Below, piece after piece: positions 11,601-23,900 of a DNA stretch of 64,000 bases. The notes below the pieces were generated by a model. That model was not told the origin of the DNA. It was given only the letters and a program-made list of their open reading frames with translations, and ran no database searches. The translations under genes and the position numbers were made by a program. Positions within the stretch are counted from its first letter, which is position 1. Each line of letters opens with the position of its first letter. Source of the stretch: Clavelina lepadiformis (taxonomy: Eukaryota; Chordata; Ascidiacea; Aplousobranchia; Clavelinidae); contig NC_135242.1 in the NCBI RefSeq assembly GCF_947623445.1, positions 22,010,001-22,074,000 on the forward strand, given 5' to 3'.

Positions 11601-12763
11601 TGTGTGCGCTTATTGATGATATCCTACCAGCTTATTACACCAAATCTATGATCGGGTTGAGAGCTGAGATGAATGTTATTGATGACCTTGTTAGGTTTGC
11701 TGCGGTTGATTTTTGTCTTCCAGACTTTGATGTTTGTTAAAGCCATTTTGTTCTGTTTTGCCTTGAACATTAGATGTACTATAATATAAAGTGAAAATAC
11801 TGGGATAACCTTGTTGTATTTATGTAAAGTTTATTTGTAAGTAAGCCACAGGTGATAACCAAGACAATACGTTGGGCTATTAATTGTTGAAAGGAGTTCA
11901 TAAAAGTTTATAAGTTTATGACAGTTAAGTTTTTTTTCTGTTTTCAGAGAAAAGTTTCCAGAAGTCCAACAGAAAATAGACGTCTACAAAGTTCCATGGA
12001 CGCTGGTTGCTTCAAAGTGGTTTGTCTGTCTCTTCGTTGATGTTGTTCCGACTGAGGTATGGGCAGTATGCTGTTCTAATCCCTAATCCAGTGACATTAT
12101 GGCTTGTATTTATTTTAAAACCCAACATTAATCACATGTTCCGAAATCACTTTCACAGACAGTGCTTCGAGTTTGGGACTGTCTCTTCTTCGAAGGTTCC
12201 AAAGTTTTGATTCGCGCGGCGCTCTGTATCATTTACAACATAAAGCCTGCTGTGCTGTCATGCAAAGGAATGCCGGACGTTGTGCAGACTTTCAAGGATG
12301 TATCCAAAAACAGCGCTATCTTAGATTGTCATCTTTTTATGCAGGTGATTAAGTTAGATTTTTGCATCAGTAAACTGTAGAATTTTCTTTTTTTTAACCC
12401 GGTGTAGCTGTTTACATTTAACAATTTAAACCGTGTTTTCTATTTTCCCACACAATTTAATCCGTTGGAAGAAAACTTAGTTATCAGTAAATTGTGCTAA
12501 AGTACTGTATAATTTCTATACTGCTCAAATTGTTTTATTGTTATTAAACTCTTGTAAGGTTTATTGGGACTTACTACATACAACAATGTAATTATGACAG
12601 ACGTTTATGATAAAACGTTTGCTGTTTGTAGCAATGCTTCATTGAAACAAACCCCTTGACAAGGGCAGACCTCAAAAAACTTCGGGAGAAAAACAGGGAG
12701 CTAATTGAGGAAGAAGATGAAAAATATTCTCAAAAACAAAGAAAAAGTCGGCCCTCGCGGTAA
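8684..12763 (+). CDS. GRTP1: Growth hormone-regulated TBC protein 1 (Rab GTPase-activating protein), 9 coding exons
   Basis: TBC-domain protein, predicted to stimulate GTP hydrolysis by a Rab GTPase on membranes. Coding exons: 8684-8769, 10250-10410, 10561-10607, 10716-10803, 10921-11093, 11534-11694, 11948-12056, 12159-12344, 12632-12763. Phases join to 380 residues. The TBC domain fills roughly residues 100-330. It opens with GIPERYRARVW and has the catalytic arginine-finger motif IKTDLDRTFPDN (pattern IxxDxxR). It also has the glutamine finger in IGYCQGMNYIAA, then ASKWFVCLFVDVVP and VLRVWDCLFFEGSKV, all closely following vertebrate GRTP1. Both fingers are intact, so GAP activity is expected. 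Two in-frame Met codons (8684 and 8690) are possible starts. Intron 1 holds a hAT element. An AATAAA lies at 12768-12773, unusually close to the stop. Confidence 0.95.
9240..9768. mobile_element. Non-autonomous hAT-type element (529 bp) in GRTP1 intron 1
   Basis: Terminal inverted repeats of 15 bp are perfect (CAGTGGTTCCCAACC and GGTTGGGAACCACTG). They are flanked by identical 8-bp duplications CTATACAG at 9232-9239 and 9769-9776. From 9355 to about 9530 the interior matches the left part of the separate element at 17189-17827 (TAGGGCGATTATTTTTTGAC onwards). This indicates a nested, truncated insertion or a chimeric element. The minus-strand ORF here (9503-9766) is not supported as a gene. 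Confidence 0.9.
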
Positions 12764-14223
12764 TAGCAATAAAGAAATTTATGCTTCTGGGTTATTATTA
12801 CACTGAAGACCGATCTACAGTAGATAACTTTTCTCTATAACATTTCTTGAACTTATCGTACCTAAGCAATAGGCATAACTGGCATATGCAATACACTATT
12901 TGTTTTACTTATTTCACACGTACTAAATGTGAAATGTTCCGTGTGAGGCTTTTATGTGCAATCCATTCCCACTTTATGGCAAATGAAGGAAAGATTATTC
13001 TTGACCTCAGAAGTTTTTAAGCATTTAAAAGATTCTTGACTTTTATAAAATCAATTACTTTGACTGTACTGTGATTTTTGTTGATGTCACCTATTTGCAT
13101 TTTAAAGTCATTATTTCAGCCTGATGATGTAGCTTTCAGACACACCTCCCCCATTTTCAACACCAGTCATAAATCAATCCATTGCAAAACGTCTTCGATA
13201 CTGTAATACAGTTGCACACGTATGCACTAATTTGAATCATCTGTTTAAATGTGTGCTGAAGTTTTTTTATTTTCAATCACTAACTGTTCTGCTGGTTTTT
13301 CTACATAATTCTTCTTGCATTTGGCTACATCTCAACCATTGTATCTAACCATGGCAATACATAAGTTCATTTCGTAAAACCTCTGCAAAAGTGTATTAGT
13401 TTCTTGCGATAAACGTTTCCTCACCAACGGAAATTTATTAAGCTATTGATCTGTTTTTCGTTCAAACCTAATATTATTTAATGGCTTCTCTGAATGTAAG
13501 TCGTGTTGGCAGAATTGTCATTTAAGATATTTCGTACCACTGTGGCAGTAAGTGCAATTACCCAATAACATGAACTACTGGTCATGTACGTAGTAGTTCG
13601 TTTTTGCGTTTCAGCTATCAGCAAACAAACTTTGTACAAGTTCTGCTTCTATGTTAAATCATCTTTATTACTGATATTAGTTATCATATATAATTGCTTT
13701 ATTTCTGCTGGCAATCCGTTGACACCGCGTTTACAATCTGATCTTAGCTTGCTGCCTTAAACTAATTTATCTTTCCTGTGCAAGCTGTATAATTTAATAA
13801 AAATATCTCAAATCATTTTAGTGAACCGTAATCACCATCATTTCGCAAATTGAACTTTTCCTGCCCTTGTCTTATGCATTGTGATTATTCCAACAGGTTT
13901 CTACGCACAATTGCTTGCTTGTAGTGAATTATCTTAATAAAATTATTCCAATAAGTTATCATTTGTAAATCTAATTTCGCACTCTGCGATCAATGCAAGT
14001 AGCAGACAGAGTCACAACCATGCTGGCGTCACCAGCCCCTAGCGTGGCACTGAATGGTCATGTCGCCAGCTTCTACAAAATCATGAAATGGCACCGTTGC
14101 ATTTTAAGCATTATACGAATACGTTGTACATTAGTACAATTCCATAAATATGATTAGATAATGTTGACAAGTCACAGTGAGAATGTTCGTGGGAAATAAA
14201 CTTGTGATATACAGCAGCTGGGT
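12764..14223. other. Tail-to-tail intergenic region between GRTP1 and ABRA
   Basis: It should contain both 3' UTRs. No ORF is supported and no transposon ends were found. AATAAA occurs near 13796 on the plus strand, and TTTATT (AATAAA on the minus strand) near 13700. These are candidate polyadenylation signals only. Confidence 0.5.
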
Positions 14224-15688
14224 TCATTGCAGCAAAGTGATAACAACATCGTCGTCCCGTCTCTGCCAGAGCATCTCTCCAGAAAAATCCACCAAGTTGT
14301 ACTTTCTCGCACGGAGAAGAGTGCCAACCACTTTATTTGATATATTGGTGTATCTGGAACATAGCGGCAAATGCTACGCCTTTTGGTAAAAGATAATTGG
14401 TTTAAATAAGAGAACTAAAACATTTCTATGGTATGATATTGGAGTCTTGGTCTAAGCTCTAAAGAATGAGAAAATTTATCGTGCGATCTGATGTTCCTTA
14501 CCATTCGTATGTGTTAATTGTTGTGTGATTTTTAAGTGAAATGTTTTATGAATAAGAAAATGATTCTATGACGATTTGAGTTAATTTGGATGATGACTCG
14601 AGTCAAGTCAACCAAAGTATTCACTTCAACACATGTCATGTCATGTTTTTACGCAAATACACACAAGCCAAACCAAGCCTTTGAAAAACCTAACTTGGCT
14701 GCACTCTTAATTCAGTCCTATATTGAGTTGACATTGCAAAAGATATGTGAACATATTTTTTTGAATAATAATTAAGCTTATTCCAGCCATTTCGAAATTC
14801 TGCTTGTGATAAAAGTCATCAATTTCTATTGATATAAGAACGCGTTCCTTGTTGAGACTAGGCTAAATAGCCTAGCCCTAGCTTACTACAATAATTGTAG
14901 CACATGTTCTAAATTTTAGAAACCTTAATTATGCATAATCAAATTCATAACCGACTTAATTATATCCGTCATAAAATTCGGCCAATCTCCACATTTGAGT
15001 GATCCGAACCACACGATAGCAAAGGTCGTTAACATTCCGCCCAAGGCTATTACATTGTAACGATTGTGCGAACGGCCAAGTTCGGACTTTGATCACTTGA
15101 TTGCTAGTTCGATGAGGCAACTACTGCAACACTGTCAAGTTAACTGAGACTACAGAAAAACAACCATACTTTCGCAAAGTTTAAGGTATGCTTCTACAAT
15201 TTCAAGCAATTTTCCAGTTTAATTGTGTTCTGGCAAGAACTGGGATGTATTGCTCACCGTTCAAACAATTCTCCAAAGGTGGTACAAATATTTCCGTTGT
15301 CATCCGGTTTTCCCATTATCTCTATGATATGACATAAAACTTCTATATCCTTGGATATATAACGTTTAGCTTTTGCTCCTCTTTCAGCAGTCAGGCCTAC
15401 CGGTTGGGCGTACTCCTTGGCACCTTTGATCCAACGAACTCTTTCATTGCCTTTAAATAAAGTGATGGCCTTGGTAAAGATTGGTAAAAACTGGTTATTA
15501 ACAGATATTGAAATACGAAAGATATTAAATTGCAACTTACCGTCATAACGACCAGAAAAAGGATTTGTTTTTTGTTTCTGAATAAAATTTTCCGCTTTTG
15601 TATTCCATCTTTCGGCAAGAAACGACACACCAAAGTCATTTGAACCTGTTTTCACAAACTTTTCTCGATCCGAAGTTTCTTTACTCAT
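14224..15688 (-). CDS. ABRA: Actin-binding Rho-activating protein (STARS/ABRA, costars domain), 3 exons
   Basis: In vertebrate striated muscle, ABRA binds actin and promotes Rho-dependent SRF signalling. Exons on the minus strand: 15541-15688 (start ATG at 15688), 15258-15450, 14224-14353 (stop TGA). Phases 1 and 2 join to 156 residues. Recognisable segments in order are VSFLAERWNTKAENF, QKQKTNPFSGRYDG, LTAERGAKAKRYISKDIEVL, GKPDDNGNICTTFGELFERY and VVGTLLRARKYNLVDFSGEM, ending DDDVVITLLQ. These follow the C-terminal half of vertebrate ABRA. The long vertebrate N-terminal half is absent. The small third exon is separated by a 904-bp intron. The exon 2 acceptor (TTTAAAG before GCAATG) was chosen because it is the one that keeps the frame. 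Upstream lies a muscle-type motif cluster. Confidence 0.93.
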
Positions 15689-15864
15689 TCGGAACTATTG
15701 GTTAATTTGCACTGTTCTCGTACATCTCTTTAAAGTATGTTGTTAAGCTGTTTGATAACCTTCGACTGTAAGGCATATTCAGAAATGCAATACAACCGAT
15801 ACTCTACTTGACTATAAACACGTACGCGACATGCATGCCTTTCCCGAAATGGAACAGCGTAAAC

Positions 15865-15914
15865 CAGCTGCATTTGTGATTGGTCTCAACCTATGACGTC
15901 AACGTAAACAGCTG
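15865..15914 (-). promoter_or_regulatory. CRE, CCAAT and two E-boxes upstream of ABRA
   Basis: Within 50 bp, 177-226 bp upstream of the ABRA start codon, are CAGCTG (15909-15914), a perfect CRE TGACGTCA (15894-15901), a minus-strand CCAAT (15879-15883) and a second CAGCTG (15865-15870). The two E-boxes sit in similar contexts (CGTAAAC preceding each). In Ciona, coexpressed muscle genes are known to use CRE plus MyoD-type E-box plus Tbx6 motifs; I did not find a clear Tbx6 site. No clean TATA box was seen. The regulatory role is inference. Confidence 0.55.
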
Positions 15915-17188
15915 GATGCTTGAAGAACCTGGAATGAGAGAAGCGCAGAGCAAGAAATTACAACCAAGTTGAGGTTTCAGGTCCGTAGTAGAAAGAAAGG
16001 AAGTACAGTATATGGCTATATGCAGCCACTTGAGATCGATCACTCTTAAAATGCCATACGTCCTTCTAATTGTATAGGTAGTTTTACATGTTAGTTACGG
16101 GATAGGTGAATGTTTTTGAGGCTCGTTTTGGTTTGATTGTTAATAGGAAATTATGTTTTAAATCTATTTATCAAAGCTGAAAGGAGAGAAAACCCCCAAG
16201 AGCCATCGGTGATGTGCTGTGATGCAGTTATACCCATACCATATACCTAAATGCGTATTTGTAGGGTATAGGACAGTTATGTCGTAGTAATGCAGTATGT
16301 ATAACAATAATCTGAAGTGAAAAAACAAATTTTCGCATTTCGGATAATCGTCTAAAATAAAGGCAGAATGCCATAATTCAATATGGGTAAATTGTCGAGT
16401 AATTATGGTATTATGTTTTGTCTTATGGGTTAGGTTATGGAAGGCTAAAACATTTAACTCAGATTTTTCTCTTTCAACCTTTCAGGTCAGTACTGGTGAC
16501 AACAGGTTGCCTTTACCTGCAGCTCCAAGTTAAGCCAATATTTTAGCAGTCTACATATTACCGTAAAATTTGATTTTGTCAGATTGCCGTTGTGCTTGTA
16601 GTAAAGCAAGCTATACCTAATCATGCTATTGTCCCGGAGCTATATGCAGCTCTGCAGTGATGTGATATAAGATTGCTGGCTATATTCTGTATTTTCTGAA
16701 TCCAAATACCTAATCCGTTTTCTCATTACTACTATTTTTTCATGGCCTATTATTCTACTGATTTCTTGTATAGACTTGTTCTCCATCTTTTGTTTCAAAT
16801 GAAATTCGATCTTCCTGATAATGTTTAGAAATGTCGGCACATGTTGTGGTTGTGTGCGACACAAAATGACATGTATAGGCTATATATATATGTGTGTGTG
16901 TGTGTGTGTATACAGCTTTACCTCAGTGTTTTAGTTACCAGACTAAGTTCATGACGACATGAATTTATGGAAATACGTGATCAGTCTGGTGTTTATAAAC
17001 TCCTCCCTACCTGAGTTTGACAAATTGACCTCTTGCTGCTTTGCCCACATCAGCTGGCAACATGACTTTATGACTGACCACTGAAACTTATGTTGTGTCT
17101 TGGATACTTTTATTGAAAATAAGTATGATAGCCTGTCGGATGGCTATCATATATATTTATAAGAATATAACTGTTATTGTGTAATAAC
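15915..17188. other. Intergenic region between divergent ABRA and attractin-like genes
   Basis: No supported exon. A TA/TG microsatellite of about 30 bp occupies roughly 16880-16912. The minus-strand ORF at 16640-16864 has no recognisable similarity and no splice support. Confidence 0.5.
16880..16912. repeat. (TA)n(TG)n microsatellite
   Basis: Alternating TATATATATA followed by about nine TG units, seen directly. Confidence 0.9.
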
Positions 17189-17827
17189 TAGGGCGATTAT
17201 TTTTTGACTTGTCAAAAAAAGTCAAAAATTGGTCAAATTTATAGCGTTAGGTCAAAAATTGTCAAAATTGTTTACAAAGTCAAAATTGTTTACAAACTGT
17301 ATTGTCGTGGTGTCGTAGAGGTTGCACTGTCAGTGAACTTGTCATTTTACATTTTACACCTTGTAGCCTACTTTATACTGTTATAAATGGTCCATTGTCT
17401 ACTTATTGTGAATCATGAACCATTAAGTAAAATAATTAGGTTAATATGCTGTGATGCTCAACACATCTCAAAACGTGTAAAATTTTTGGTAGGTCCTAAG
17501 TCATTTTTAGGCAGCTGTAGGTTAGGTGCAGCTCTTGCTTCGGTTTTGCTTTAGATACTTCATGTATCTTTGGTTGAGAAAAATGTATTGAACCGTTTTT
17601 GTTGTGTCTTAGCTGCAGTTTTTTGGCTGTGATTTGTAATTAGCTCATTTCCCTTTTCAGAATAGGCTAGGTCTGTGTTCAGATTTTTGCCCTTCTTTAC
17701 TACAAAAAAACTTTTTGTACAAATGCGTAATTTAACTACATGAGTTCTTCATACGACAAAAGTTGTCAAAATTTTCAATTTTTAGGACAAAAACTTTCGT
17801 TTTTTAGGTCAAACAATAATCGCCCTA
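17189..17827. mobile_element. Non-autonomous hAT-type element (639 bp) just upstream of the attractin-like start
   Basis: The inverted ends TAGGGCGATTATT and AATAATCGCCCTA match perfectly over 13 bp. Target duplications GTAATAAC (17181-17188 and 17828-17835) are identical. The interior is rich in GTCAAA/AGGTCA words and has no transposase ORF. A truncated relative is nested in the 9240-9768 element. It ends 136 bp before the ATG of the attractin-like gene, so it may contribute promoter or 5' UTR sequence. Confidence 0.9.
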
Positions 17828-17962
17828 GTAATAACTAAAGGGAGATATTATTATAGACGTGTATTGAATCACAGTGTTTCTTGATTTCCTTGCAGGTTAG
17901 TGATATATCTTTGTGCAATATATATGTGATGTTAACAGGAAGAAATCCTACAGTCTGTTAAT

Positions 17963-20900
17963 ATGTGGAGGATAATTTTTGTTCTGTTTGTTGCAGTGGG
18001 ATCATTACAGGTCAGTTATGAAATTTTCGTTTGTAATTTGAGTATATTTTATGTATATGATGAAGGTTTATGAACCTGTCAGATACAATTCATGCTAACC
18101 ATCACAAGTTTCCAAATTCTTGATGTCTCGATTCCTGAAATATCTATAGGTGGCTCAAAATGCCTGTAAATAAGTGAAGCATTCATGGATGTGTTTTGTT
18201 TATATTTGTTTTCTAGAACTCTTTGTAAAATTATCGTAGATAATGAGGTGTTATTTTGACGTTTTATTTCCAAATAACCTGTACAACAGTAAAGATTGTG
18301 AAGAGTTTAGGTCAAGTTTCCAAATGTTTAGGGACAATTTCGGCATTAAATAGTATCCTGTATATACATACAAACTTGCACCTGTACCAAATTCCTTGAG
18401 AGTATTTTCATAAATGAACCCATACATATCATGCAATCACGTTAATTCCTTTTTCACCAGCATGGTAAATGTATGTACATCAAATATTCATGCATGCGTC
18501 GTTGAACTGTGTGCTAATCATAATAACTAGGGCAACCAAAAGTCAATATGGTCAATTTTTTTTTACCTGCTCAGAATGCTATGAAACAAGCACAAAACAA
18601 GTTTCAGCTTTGTACGACGTGTGGTATAGAAGTTATTAGGTCAGATAAAGTCAAAATGTTACGTTAGGTCAAAATACGGTCAAATTGTTTCGTTAGGTCT
18701 TTTTTTTAGGTCAAAATCTATTAAACTTGTAATTTTGTAACCATTTTGTAATATTATTCTTCCGTTTTTCTCTTTTCTTGTACCGCAAACAATTCCAGTC
18801 CCGCAAATTTTACTTAGAACCAAAGCCACAAAGAGAGGGAAGGCTTTTCAGCGCGTTTGGTGACGTCACGATGTGACGGCATTGCATTTGAAACTGCAAG
18901 TTGTCAATCTTAATACGCAGAAACGAAAAAAAAGTCAACACTAGAAAAGCATTTTGTCATTTTTAAATGCAGCTTTAGATTAGAAAGTTGCTGTAGACAG
19001 TGTAGAGACTATCAGTATAGCGTTTTTCAAAATGAGGTCAAAATTTAAACGTTTTAGGTCAAAATAAGGTCAAAATTTAAACTTTTTAGGTCAAAATAAG
19101 GTCAATATTTAAACTTTTTAGGTCAAAATGAGGTCAAAATTTACAAATTTTAAGGTCAAAATTTAAAATTTTTAGGTCAAAAAACTGGTTGCCCTAATAA
19201 TAACTAATTTAAGAATTCATTGCTCCTGTGGTGTGTTCCATAAATGCTTAAATAACATAAATTTTTAAAATAGATCTATATTAAAATATTAATAATGCAT
19301 TGTTGGGGTACTGAATGGATGGATTTTCATGTACCCAGTAAAGAGAGTAGTTTGAAATAGCCATACTCATTGTTTATTCTACAGTGTTATTGTATAGTAC
19401 ACAGCATACAAAGCTTGTTTATAGCCTGTATTGTTAATACTAGTACAGGATTTTATTTCCTATTACTTGATATTTCCCATGCGGAAGTGATGGACAGTAA
19501 GTGCATTGTGACATCACTACACAGATGTTAGCATGGTTACTAAAACTCCAAAAGTTAACTGTATCATTTCATAAACAAACATATAATCAAAACAAATATT
19601 TTATGCATCGTTATGTTTTAAGTTTATCTAGAACTCTTTAAAACTATTCTACCAAAAAGTTGTCACTCCATGGTGAAAACTAAATGTATTTGTTTTATTT
19701 TAAGCTAATAATGCACACAGTTATTATGTTATGTAATATGTTCTTGTGTAAGTAATATTAACTATGTACAAATTATTCCAACAGGCAAAAGAATGCAGTG
19801 AAGGGTATGTGGGCAATAAATGCCAGCATTGTGAAGGAAGATTCATGTAAGTTGATAGTGAAGTTATTCATTACGTAACGTTACTGCAGAACTTTAAATT
19901 CCAATATCAATTATAATTGATCTATAATTAATTATAGATCAAATGAAACTTCAGGAACTGTTGTGGACGGTTCTGACCTGCATTTTGCCCTGGATTGCCT
20001 GGGCATTATAAAGCCAACTGAGATGAGGTAGGTTTATACAGACCACCAGTACAACACATATTGAAAATATTAATGTGTAATTAAATTGAATTAAATTAAT
20101 TGTAATTAAATTGAAAATAATAAAATATTAACATTAATGTGCAACCATGCGGCAAATGTTTTTGTAAGATCATCTTTCTCGCCTTCAATACAATCTAATT
20201 AATTTCCACCTCTTTATGCTTCTACAAATGTCTCTTTTATCCTGACTATATTTATTTACATGAAATAATTTGAATGTGTGCAGCAATTCATCAACTCTAC
20301 GTGTTCGCTTTGATCAAATCTCAGGTCCATGCGACTGTGAATTTTTGAATGTTTTTGATGGAGATGGTGTCAATGGACCATTGCTGGCTACTTTTCAGTA
20401 AGTACAGTATACTCTATACAACTATACATTATATCTACTATATTTACCTGAATGTGTACTGTTCCATTGCTCTTAAATTCTGTTTTGTTAGTAGTCTTCA
20501 AATCCTATAGGTAGTCTTGCTTGTTAAATCATGAAAGGATCGAATCAAAAATAGAATTTAAGTTGAATGAGAACTTTCCACGTGACCGCTTTCATTCTTT
20601 TGTTGTTTGTATACTCGGCCGTTTCTGTTCAAAGGCACATACCTTGAAAATATTTCTTGGTTTTTGGGTTTGTGGACCAATGTTTGTGATTTTTGATCTA
20701 TAATACATTATTTTATTGAAGAAAATATGAGAAATAGACAAATTATTATCAAGAAGAAACATCATACAAAAAATTCTACTTAGTTTTAAACGCAAATATT
20801 ATAAAAATGCTTTTATATGTTGCAGTGGTAATGTTATGCCAACTAATACACCTGAAGTTATATCCAACAGTGGTTCAGTTACTTTGCAGTTCTTAAACGA

Positions 20901-23900
20901 TGGCAGGGATTTTTCTTCACGGGAATATAGCATTTCTTATGAGTAAGATTAACCACTTAGTTATATTTTATTTATCTATGAGATGACAAGAAATATTTTG
21001 CAACACCATGCAAGTTTATAAACACTAAATAGACTAATCGAAGTTATTTTTTGAAAGGGTGGATAATTGTACCATACCGTGTGACACAGGTACTGTAGTT
21101 TTTTCAACTTGTGCGTATGATTTTTATATCATTACAAATCATTGTAGGTTTTGTTAGTGTGTGTGCAGTGACTTTCAGCCGATTTATAAAGAAAGATATC
21201 TTTGCAGATGACCAATGGAGAAGTCAAGGGCGGGCATCAGCAGCTAATGCAATAGCTGATGGATTTATTTATATTTTTGGTGGATTTACTTTTCACCAAA
21301 CTGAAACATGGCAGACTTTTATAAGGTACTTTGAGTTAATTACATTAGAAAGTTCAGCATTAGTAAATAATATTTTACTCATATAACTTTGTCTTTAACT
21401 TCATATGTATTTAACGTTGCTTCCTTTAATGGCCATAATGCCCTGTTTCGCTGAATTACTTAGGTTAGTATACCCGTATTTTAGTCAACATCGCAAAACG
21501 AAACTCGTGGAAAACATATCAGCACTGTTTGCACAATTACAGTATTTACTTTTGTAAGTGAAAGCTAAAAGCATATTCATGTAGGAAATTAAGATATTTT
21601 TATGTTATTAATCTTAGATTCAATCTCACGACATCTGACCCCAGTAATGTCACATCACTAAACTTAGTTGCAGTAGAAGCGGTTAAAGTTAACGGAACGA
21701 TACCACCGACCAGAAGAGACCATACCTTGGTTGCTTGGAATGTGAGTTAACAACGATCTCAACAACCCACGACTAATATCGATCGTTACTCTATGCTTTT
21801 GCGATTTTAATGCTAACTACTAACTGCATGCAGGGGTTCCTGATTATGTACGGTGGTGCATTTAGTGACCAGACTATCACAAACGAGTCATTAAAATACG
21901 ACCTGAGTCTAAGACAGTGGAGTTCAATGAATGTGAGTTCGACATTTGGAACAGCTCTTCCCCCTCTCATGGGTCACTCTGCCCATGTAACCACTGTAAA
22001 TGGCAGTAAAGAAGTTATGTTGGTTTTCTTCGGTTATCATCCTGAATGGGGCATCAGTCCTTTTGTGTTTCAACTTGACTTAGGTGTGTAATGATTTAAC
22101 AAGCCTGAGCAAATTAGACTTAGAAGAATAATTACATAGGAACACAATTGACACATTTTAATTGTAATAGCGTATATTTTTATTAACGAAGCAGATATAC
22201 ATATGTTGGTCACATAGAGCACATTACACTTTGGAAGTTAAACCCCTGAGGCATATTTTCTCCCATTATTAGCTTGTAAGTCAATTAATCTGCAGCAGTT
22301 AATCTACAGATGAAATGGTGTGGTCAGAAGTGAGAACAAATGGTGCCAAACCAGTGCCTACTTATGCACATGCATCTGCCTTAGACAATTTCAAAAATGT
22401 TATTTATTTGCATGGAGGATTCAACTACGAAAGAAGCAGAAATAACCTTTATTCGTTCGACGTTAACAAGAGTACTTGGTATGTGTTACAATGCACGTCT
22501 GTTGTAAATATAGAATGCTAAGTAAACTATCGCGCTATGGGTTGTGTGATACATTTTGATTAAAAGCTTAGTCACATCACATTCAAAATAAGCAAACTAA
22601 ATTTTGATGAATCATTCTAAAATGCCCTTATTTTGCTGTGAATGCAAATCAGACCCTATCTTAGCCTGTGTGACTGTCTAGATATGGTCATCATGTTACG
22701 ATTTTGTATTAAATTGTATTGAATGTCAGTATTTAAGATGTAAGCATTGAACTTTTTATTTACCTTTTGTATGTTGAAAGATCTGCGTGGTGTATTCTGA
22801 TACAATTGACCCTAATGTTTTCGGATTGTAGAATTTAAGTCATTTATAAGGTTAAATTTGCACCATATTTAGGAATAATGAGGTCACAGTACCATTTGTT
22901 TATCACCAGCTTAACGTCTGTGTGCAGCTTCTGTAAATATGAGCTTACGTAAATATGAGCTTACGTAATGGTTAAACATTAACTCTATACCAATGATTGA
23001 CCATAAAACTAGACGAGTATCGTATTGCTAGATAACATTTATCGTGCTTATACTGCTTCTATTTGGCAAACATAACATGGAATTCATCGATGGGAATATA
23101 AAATACGTCATTCGATCTATGTGAATAATTATTAGGAACTATCATTTCCTTAGAATAGTTACTATATTTAGCAATAAAGTGTAAGTTTGTGGTCTCAACT
23201 TCGTTTAACTCAACATTTCAAATAACTCAAAAGTACCCTGGTCTGGTCAGAATGTCTATGTGGTAAAATCGATTATCTCAACTTTAGGTTGCTCTAAGTA
23301 ATTTTAATGGATCCCTTTAACTTCAAGTTAACAAATTTCTATTGCCATCTATACCATATTACATAATTTTACACACACCTAAAAAGTCGTAAGTATAGTT
23401 TTATTTTAATCTTTTTACTGTAGTTGATAGAGATATTCAATACATATCTTCGTAAGATAACGGTAAGATTTTTCTATTATAGGAAAGTTTTACCATCATC
23501 CACAGAACCCCGTTATCTTCATTCCATGACCTTCCTCAATGGGCATCTAACTGTCTATGGTGGGAGGATTAATGAAAATGATGAAAGTTGCAATGGCCCA
23601 GTATGCAACAACTTACAAGACACAGCATTCGACATAGGTTTGTAGTGTGAGCCGCTAGCATATTTTAGCCATAAGTCAGCAGTTTGTGTTTGACTGTTTA
23701 GTTGAATAAAGTCTACTATAGTTGATGTTGATGAAATTAAGTGTTTTTTTGTGAAAATTGTGTATTGTACAAATATTGAGTTTGATATTCATCGGCAAGA
23801 CTTACTAAACGTGAGAAAAATTGTTTACTTTGGTGATATGCAAACTGTTATTTGCAGGTTGCAAAGTTTGGAGAAACATCACTGTACATGATAGTGACCG

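Noticed and set aside
14177..14389. Plus-strand 70-codon ORF
   Set aside because: It is the antisense shadow of ABRA exon 3.
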